Assembly: GCA_039000515.1 (NCBI GenBank)
Contig: JBCFYV010000100.1
Location: 22,706,305-22,770,304, forward strand
DNA length: 64,000 bases
Direction: 5' to 3'
Source: Timema cristinae
Taxonomy: Eukaryota; Arthropoda; Insecta; Phasmatodea; Timematidae
In this document: in pieces, positions 57,601 through 64,000 of the stretch
Layout of the letters: each line of letters opens with the position of its first letter
Position numbering within the stretch: the stretch's first letter is position 1
Notes under the pieces: model-generated
What the model was told of the DNA's origin: nothing
Seen by the model: only the letters and a program-made list of their open reading frames with translations
The model's database searches: none
Translations under genes and position numbers: made by a program

Positions 57601-58200
57601 ATAATAAGGTCCTCAATTTTATTTGGGTGCCTGGTAGCCAACCCTAACTACAACACTACCGTGGCACCGTAGGGAGTTACATAATGAAATGGACCCCGAG
57701 CGGTGAGGGTTGGAATGGGTGGTTCGTGGGGAGTCATACTCGAGTGTTAGTCCAATAATATATATTTATTAACCTATTCAGATGAACTAAATTACTACAC
57801 AGGTAACCAGGTAGATCTCCCGTGATGAGGGAGCAGGCACGATAGTGGGACTCGCAAACCTTCCTCTAGACCCGCGATCGTACCTCCGGCGGGGGTGAAC
57901 CACCAGATCACAATTTATTCCGTCGTTTAGTCAGTCGTTGCCAGATACCAACCCCCGGGCACTCAGCATGGCTCCAAATACTAATCAAGGTGTTATTTTT
58001 ACTACCTAAACTTGCTGATCTCGATGTGTCCAACAAGCCAGGAAGGTCCATCGGTCGCAACGTGCTCGCTCATCAACAGAACAGGATGCAATATATACTA
58101 GATATATGCTGTTCTCAGCAGTATTACAACCCAACACTCTTGACTTCCAAGGAAATGTACAAACGTGGGTTAACCTCTTACCAGAATAAACCTAAATAAT
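57601..58200. other. GC-richer unassigned block with a 69-codon frame
   Basis: 57640-58150 is distinctly less AT-rich than its surroundings (GACCCCGAGCGGTGAGGG, CCTCCGGCGGGGGTGAACC). The plus-strand frame 57990-58199 has no ATG start and no recognised domain. It could be an exon, or a fragment of an element unknown to me. No splice sites could be assigned with confidence. Confidence 0.35.
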
Positions 58201-58978
58201 TATGCTTTTACAATATATTATATAGTTTGAGTGAAAACTAGTTGTTTTTTACGAGTTCGGGTAGTATAGAGCAATACTTGCACAAGAAGTATTTCAAGTT
58301 TAATTTATGTTATATATCTAAGCTAAACCATAAATAATAACTAACTAACTTTTTTATAACTAATTTTTTTTTGTTAAAATATTTATAACCACAAGATAAA
58401 AATATTCAAATAAATAAGATATAGTTATACATTCTTTAATAATCAAACAAGAGGAAATATTGAGGGATTCCATTTGCTATGAAATGATATCTTAAAATTG
58501 AATAAAATCAACTAAATAAAAAAAATTGAGAAAAATATTGAAAACTCTGCGTAACATATGTTTTGCATTTTGTAAAAAAAATCTTGGAGTTGAGTCCTAG
58601 AAGCTACTAAAACTCAACTTGAAATTGAATTTTCGAGTACTCTTACTAGGCTAATATAGTAATTTATATTATTTACATACGCACAGACCTATATGTGAAT
58701 ATCATCCGAACGAGTAGAGAAACTTAGCGAGAGAAAACAAAACAATAACATAAATGACTCTTATTTAAAGTTAATCAAAATAGTTAGGCCTACTTTTAAA
58801 TATTTTACCAACCTAAAAATATACGAGTATTTGTGTCTATTAATAATCGTACTTAAAATAAGTTTTAAGGATTGTTCACATATGCGTCATGAAACCAGAA
58901 ACATAAATAAGTTTGCTTCACAGAGTACCAACGTAAATACTTTTGTTTATTAAAATCATTCCAAAATAAACAAATAAA
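58201..58978. other. Unassigned AT-rich DNA
   Basis: No gene recognised. Confidence 0.4.
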
Positions 58979-58993
58979 TGGTGAAGATTTCCA

Positions 58994-60259
58994 TATGGGT
59001 TGCCCCTGTTGCCCCAACCTCCCCACTTGCCAATAGAGACATTGACAAGCATTGGGAAGTTTTGGCTGATTTGATATGCGAGTTACAGGTTGTTTTCACA
59101 GACCCTTATCCTCGTTGCATGAACTTAATATTATATGACTTGGTACCTATGATTTAATTGTACAAAGTACACGGTTTGAGTTGGTTTGTAGCCCGACACA
59201 AGATATCCACCTTGGCAGAAGCGCCAAGCTAGGTCACCTGTGAAAGGGCTGTATTGCTTTGTGAGTTACAGGCAGCATACGCTAGCCCTTATCCTCATGG
59301 AATGAGGGTGAAAAATATGAATTTGTGAAAATATATATCTAATGAAAGATGGGGTTGATTGATTGTGAGTTTGTGATGATTATCTGAAAAGGAAACGCAT
59401 GTTTGATTAGTCAAAATATACACTTGATGAAGGATGAAAATTGAGTGTGAAGGTGTGGATGATATTGCTCCTTCCTCTTGTCCCTCTCTACTCCAGCCTT
59501 GGGCGTTTGTATGGTCTTTGGTCGTGAGGATTGTAGTTACCAAGTGCACGTATCAATGGATTTTTGTGTGCTACACTTTGTGTGAAGAATTTTTCCCTTC
59601 TTTCTTTGAATAACACATCGAGTGGTTTGCTCTTCGCTATTTCATGTAGGTGGTCTATTCTTGTTCTAATGTCTGTTCCGGTTATGAGCCTTAGTATCTT
59701 GTTCTGCACTGTTTGTAGCTTCTTGATGTGTGTTTTGGCTGCGTATCCCCAACCTACGCAGCCGTAGAGGATGATGGGCTGGATAATACATTTGTAAATG
59801 GTTATCTTGGATTGCTGACTCAGTTGACGCCCTTTGAAGAGAGGATAAAGCTGTATGAAAAGCGCGGTTGCAGTTTTCTTTGTTCTGTCAATATGTTTCG
59901 CCCAGGTGAGCTTCCTATCTATGGTTATTCCAAGGTATTTGGCTTCGTTTTCGAATGGTATGTCCTCTTGAAAAATAGTGAAGTTCTCTGGTGGTAATTG
60001 TCTCCTTTTAGCCACTACCATAGCTGTGGACTTCGCAGTGTTGACTTTCACTCGCCATTTTGTGAGCCAGGTCTCCAGTGTTGTTAGGTACCGTTGTAGT
60101 GCTAGTGTCGCGTAGTATATATTTCGGTCTCTTGTATAAATTAGTGTATCGTCCGCGAATAATCTCACTGTCATTTTAGGGTGTGTTGGTATATCAGAAA
60201 CATAAAGATTGAAAAGGTAGGGAGCCAAGACCGACCCTTGCGGTACCCCTGAATTTACT
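58994..60259 (-). mobile_element. 5'-truncated Jockey-like LINE with 15-bp TSD
   Basis: Flanked by exact TGGTGAAGATTTCCA at 58979-58993 and 60260-60274. On the minus strand it starts inside the RT palm, covers the RT C-terminus to a stop at 59488, then a 3' UTR of about 490 bp. The 3' UTR contains a diverged duplication with a 173-bp period (GAGTTACAGG then CCCTTATCCTC). There is no poly-A or simple tail before the duplication, which is unusual for this clade. Few lesions in the frame suggest a relatively young insertion. Confidence 0.85.
59488..60259 (-). pseudogene. Jockey-like reverse transcriptase, C-terminal part
   Basis: The frame enters as VNSGVPQGSVLAPYLFNLYV, the RT block around motif B. 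It continues with MTVRLFADDTLIYTR (catalytic FADD at about 60148-60159), a WLTKWRVKVNTAKSTAMV segment, KYLGITIDRKLTWAKHI, and a thumb with IQPIILYGCVGWGYAAK and LQTVQNKILRLITG, ending PHDQRPYKRPRLE. Order and spacing fit Jockey-clade insect LINEs. There are no stops or frameshifts within about 257 codons, but the endonuclease, fingers and ORF1 are missing, so it cannot be autonomous. In an intact element the protein primes reverse transcription at a nicked target site. Confidence 0.93.
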
Positions 60260-60274
60260 TGGTGAAGATTTCCA

Positions 60275-60775
60275 AATTTCCTAGTAGTGACTTAAAAACT
60301 TTTTTAAACCCAATCCAAAGATGACTAAGCTCTACCCAATTGAAATGTAAATTTCTTGAACAACTGCAGGTTTACTTTACAATACTTTTTAGTAGAACAG
60401 TCTTACCATCAAAACAAACATAAGAAACTAGAGTTGGGTTATTTATTTAGAAGAGATTTATAAAGAGACAGTCTAGAATACTGGGACATTGAATGTACTG
60501 AGACCAAATTTATCTACTGGTATATTTCGTCGAGTCGAGGTGTAAACCACGTGGAGATCCGGCCCCAACAACTTTTAAAATTCTCTCTTTAACTAAATAA
60601 TAAACAAATCTTGCTGTAACATAGAGTAGCTTGAAAGTAAAGAAAACAAACCATATGAACCGAGCTAGTATTTGGTTTTCAGAAATGCGCAGAGACCTAC
60701 ATTATTCACCGATTACATTCAGTAAATCTGGGCACGTTTCATATCACTGATACATTAGTGATTATATCCAAACTC
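60275..60775. other. Unassigned DNA
   Basis: No gene seen. Confidence 0.4.
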
Positions 60776-60850
60776 ACCTCAGTGTTCATATAGTCAAAGG
60801 CGTTACTCTCGCAATAGGTTGTATTTCAAAAGACTGAGATTTCAGGGATC
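60776..60850 (+). repeat. Head-C SINE, head fragment
   Basis: CCTCAGTGTTCATATAGTCA then AAGGCGTTACTCTCGCAATAGG matches the Leu-like head. It is cut off by the reverse SINE that follows. Confidence 0.6.
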
Positions 60851-60854
60851 TATT

Positions 60855-61082
60855 TCTTTTAGCACCACGTCTCACTCCCCGTTAGGGTTATACGCTTGTG
60901 TACTAATTAAGCTTATGGTTTTGGAAATTAGGAAGGTTATATCTAGAAGAAGTATGCCAGTATTGGCGTGGAGGAAGAGTGTAAAACTATTTAGGAAAAA
61001 TCCCAATACACCCGACTGAGGTTCAAACTTCAATCTCCCCGTCATAAACAATCTAGTCTACTGTGAAAGTAACGCGTTAGAC
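60855..61082 (-). repeat. Head-C SINE, reverse, tail-side piece split by hAT
   Basis: Tail complement TTTAGCACCACGTCTCACTC, body GGAGGAAGAGTGTAAAACTA, B-box complement TGAGGTTCAAACTTCAATC, then AACGCGTTAGAC, where the hAT begins. Confidence 0.88.
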
Positions 61083-61718
61083 CAAGGGTCTTCAAACTAC
61101 GGCCCTTCACAAGATTATATCCGGCCCGTTCCAAGTTTTTATCAAAAAAACAAATAAATTGTTTCTCTTGGTTATTTATTAACCACCAAGTTCATTTGAC
61201 ATGTCCAGGTCCAGTTTCTATCCGCACGCGTGGTACCTCCCCCCCCCCCCCTCCCCCTCCATAACACCAAGCCATAGGAATCGAAAACATTCGTTTTAAG
61301 TTGCAGACGCCATTCCTTATAACGACAACACAACGGCTTGAATGTGACGATTTTTAGGCAGTTCCAAGTCTCCCGGCAGAGGGTTATCAAAGGAAAGTCC
61401 AGAAAGATGTTACCTAATTTTTTTTTAAAAGTAATTATATTGTCTAATAATTATAAATATAATTTATTACATATAAATTGATTCATTTCTCACAGAAAAC
61501 ACTGATTTGGAAAGTGTCATTTTTTTTACAGACGTGATTGGTCATATGACTTGAATATAAATTTGAATGTTGAAACAAATTAGATTTATGATCTATTTGC
61601 GCATGTCAAAGTATTCAGGGCAAAAATAATGGTACTTGAAGAACAGGTGAACTTTGGCCCGCAAAAATGTGTAAAATATATTATGTGGCCCACATAGATA
61701 AAAGTTTGGATACCCATG
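61083..61718. mobile_element. 636-bp nonautonomous hAT element in a SINE
   Basis: The left end CAAGGGTCTTCAAACTACGG then CCC and the right end read inward CATGGGTATCCAAACTTTTA then GGGCC are hAT-type termini. Flanks CGTTAGAC (61075-61082) and AGTTAGAT (61719-61726) share GTTAGA and fit nnnTAnnn. Internal GGCCCGC and GGCCCAC motifs lie near the ends. A C10/C-rich tract lies at 61238-61258. No transposase. Confidence 0.88.
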
Positions 61719-61755
61719 AGTTAGATCATGCAACCACCGAAGAGGTTCAGGAGGT
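61719..61755 (-). repeat. Head-C SINE, head-side piece after hAT
   Basis: AGTTAGATCATGCAACCACCG then AAGAGG completes the head interrupted at 61082. Confidence 0.85.
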
Positions 61756-61835
61756 TCTATTACCGGTCAAGTTTACTGTAGCGTAATTAGTAAGTTTGCA
61801 TATAAACCGAACGGGTAGTAAGACATGATGCGAAA
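61756..61835 (+). repeat. SINE tail fragment
   Basis: GCGTAATTAGTAAGTTTGCA then TATAAACCGAACGGGTAGTA and AGACATGATGC: the common tail without a head. Confidence 0.8.
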
Positions 61836-61904
61836 AAAAGTATGATTTTAAATTGGTTAGATTAATCAAAACAAACTACATTAGGTTTTATTTTTCATTT
61901 TGGA

Positions 61905-62215
61905 CAGCGTCTTACTATGAATGAAGGCCATCTGAATTTAACTACGCTAATGGATTTGGTGACAGTAATATTAAATTTAGATGATAGGCAAACTACTCCC
62001 ATTTACATGTAGAAATAATGGGCAGTTATTTAGTAAAAACAATCCTCAATACCCCTGATCAAGATTGTTTTGAGGGAGAGTGGAAAACCATTTAGGAAAA
62101 ACCACCTCCAGTACATCCGTACGAGATTTGAACCCCGATCTCCTAATCATAGGCTGTCTAGTATATTGCGAGAGTGACGCCTTAATACCATGAGGTCACC
62201 AGAGCGGGTTTATCA
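61905..62215 (-). repeat. Head-C SINE, reverse, with internal duplication
   Basis: Worn tail complement CAGCGTCTTACTATGAATGA, two body-like segments (CAATCCTCAATACCCCTGATC, then GAGGGAGAGTGGAAAACCAT), B-box complement GAGATTTGAACCCCGATC, and head complement CCTTAATACCATGAGGTCAC. The doubled body suggests two overlapping copies. Confidence 0.8.
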
Positions 62216-62595
62216 TTATTATTTACACGAAGGTGTTTTCATAAAAACATTAAAGCTACCAGCCAAATCTCTCTTGAATCGTTCCACATCTCTCTCTCTT
62301 TTTATTTTTTCAGCAACATACAAAGTTGTTAAAAGAGTCACGGTCTAAATTTAGGAGTAGTCTTTCCTGGGCTTCCTTTAACTGAAGGAGTGAAGCATTG
62401 CTTACAAGCTCCGGGATATTTATGGGTAAACAATGATTGCGGTTTCGTCTTTCGCCCTCAAGTAACCATCCTTTCCTCTTGACCGTTGATGGATTCCATG
62501 CTGGGACATTACCTTAGCCTGTCAGCGCAAACAATGACCAACGCGTTCTTTGAAAACACGCGGAAATGTTGCAACACTCCTTAGATACATTTTTT
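62216..62595. other. Unassigned DNA with a polypyrimidine-AG site
   Basis: CTCTCTCTCTTTTTATTTTT then TCAG at about 62288-62314 looks like a 3' splice acceptor, but the following sequence gives only about 23 codons before a stop and no known protein. Confidence 0.35.
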
Positions 62596-62607
62596 TTTTA
62601 TCAAGCA

Positions 62608-62870
<263 letters not shown>

Positions 62871-63021
62871 TAAGCACTTAACACGTTTGGATTATTTGTG
62901 TTCGGCGTCTTTTTTTTTTTATACCCATCCTGACTACCCACATATTTACAAATATAAGGTAGGTATAGTAATAAAAATGATTCGTCTGGGCTACTTCAAT
63001 CTGTATCTCAGTTTACGGAAA

Positions 63022-63312
63022 GATTAGCCAGTACTAATGTATCGTTGCCCAGGGGACGCCCGGATGTACTAATCGTACATCCTTTTCTCTCATGTCCCGA
63101 TGAAGGTTAGAGGATGATGGTAGTGAATATGACGGGGTTAAACCAAGAAAGACCTTAACCTAACTTGCCTGGTTAAAAATAAACCAAATCCTGATGCCCA
63201 CAGGAATTAATCTCTTTTCGATAACAATTCTCCACTACCAGCCGGGGAATCGGACCCGGGACCTCTAAGTAAGCAACCAGGGTCTCTGACCACTATACCA
63301 TGACCCTGGTTA
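63022..63312 (-). repeat. Second SINE family, full copy, reverse
   Basis: At the right, the complement of a tRNA-like head: AATCGGACCCGGGACC (B box) and CTGACCACTATACCATGACC (A box). At the left, the 3' end with a perfect hairpin GGATGTAC, GATTA, GTACATCC near 63058-63085 and AGCCAGTACTAATGTA at the terminus. It shares this 3' end with 26640-26826. Confidence 0.82.
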
Positions 63313-63369
63313 AGGCAGTGATTTTGTTTTTAATCATATAACATATATGACCGGGAGGGACATGACATC

Positions 63370-63650
63370 CAGGTTAGGTCACCATATATGTAGACTATTG
63401 GTGGCACAGAACGTTGCCCAGGGTACACCACAGGTTGTCTACACGAACCCATAACGAGATGATGTGGTGATAATTATTATTAACGTGTGGAGCCGGGTGA
63501 GTATAACCTAATTTAAGCCTAATTTTCCAAACATTGCGACCCTATGGGTACATTCCCCTTTCAGGAAAAATACCCAAGGTACCATACGGGAATCAAATCC
63601 GGGACCCCTAGGCTCGTACATTGACCACTACACCATGGGGTTGGTTAAGA
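63370..63650 (-). repeat. Second SINE family, diverged copy, reverse
   Basis: Head complement: AATCAAATCCGGGACC (B box) and TTGACCACTACACCATGG (A box). Body: CATTCCCCTTTCAGG, shared with 26640. 3' side: CGTTGCCCAGGGTACACC, shared with 63041-63055. Confidence 0.78.
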
Positions 63651-64000
63651 TGGTGATGAGAAAGGATTAATTCATAGGAAGAGTACATTAAGTCCTTTAT
63701 TTACACGGATAATTCATCCCAAAGGTTCCCGCGCATGTGGAAAACTACGTAAGCTCACGCTATTAAAATAGATGTATTACACTGAGAGTTTTGTAGGATA
63801 ATCAAAGCTAGACGTGTTCTACATATGGAAATAAAACTTTAAGGATATGAAACTTTATTCAAACATAACAAACAAAATGGTGATGAAACTATCAGCAGTG
63901 CATCAGCTTACGAGGAACGTTATCTATTATGTTTAAAGTTGCCCTTGATAGATGGCGTTGTTTATACCACTCATCGAACTGCAGGTCTCAAGAAGAGAAA
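63651..64000. other. Unassigned DNA to window end
   Basis: No gene or repeat recognised. Confidence 0.4.

Noticed and set aside
62288..62390. Exon after a polypyrimidine-AG acceptor
   Set aside because: All frames close quickly, no donor or homologous protein was seen, and CT runs with CAG are common by chance.

Overview
The window is AT-rich eukaryotic DNA that looks intergenic and consists mainly of repeats. I find no operons, no bacterial-type genes, no convincing multi-exon host gene and no true tRNA or rRNA gene. The repeat content points to an arthropod, most likely an insect with a large repeat-rich genome. It includes a Jockey-like LINE reverse transcriptase, LINE remnants of a type I know from hemimetabolous insects, a mariner transposase relic, hAT and other TIR elements, and many tRNA-derived SINEs. 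The insect assignment is an inference from these repeat families; I cannot name a species.

Layout. 1-1432: a SINE remnant, unexplained DNA and an (ATT)n tract. 1588-4289: a minisatellite of about 61 copies of a 44-bp unit. 5143-5362: decayed mariner transposase. 6792-9005: SINEs, a LINE endonuclease relic, TA-rich DNA and an antisense LINE RT relic. 10725-11003: a CpG-rich segment ending in a splice-donor-like site, the only candidate for a host promoter or first exon. 12378-12960: a second satellite with a 53-bp unit. 13590-15740: TA and GT-rich tracts and a TA-flanked MITE between inverted arms. 17400-31700: SINEs mixed with nonautonomous DNA transposons, several of them nested. 33485-34335: two degenerate tandem duplications. 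37970-49577: more SINEs, LINE RT fragments and one copy of a TIR element. 50045-50850: a region of palindromes. 51435-55250: two SINEs, a LINE C-terminus relic and the second copy of the TIR element. 58979-60274: a 5'-truncated Jockey-like LINE with a 15-bp target site duplication, carrying the longest credible protein fragment. 60776-63650: nested SINEs and a hAT element.

How it fits together. The main theme is a modular SINE system. Three different tRNA-like heads (called A, B and C here), on two different bodies, all end in the same 3' tail of about 50 bp. The tail contains a short ACCC-GAAC-GGGT hairpin, ends in TGCTAA and runs into (TAA)n. Many copies have 10-14 bp target site duplications, some are strongly 5'-truncated, and one insertion is little more than the tail. 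This fits mobilisation by a LINE that recognises the tail; that LINE is not visible here. SINEs also act as targets: two hAT elements sit at the same A-box position in two head-C SINEs, a MITE sits in a third, and a head-B SINE sits in a fourth. A second, unrelated SINE family also has a hairpin near its 3' end.
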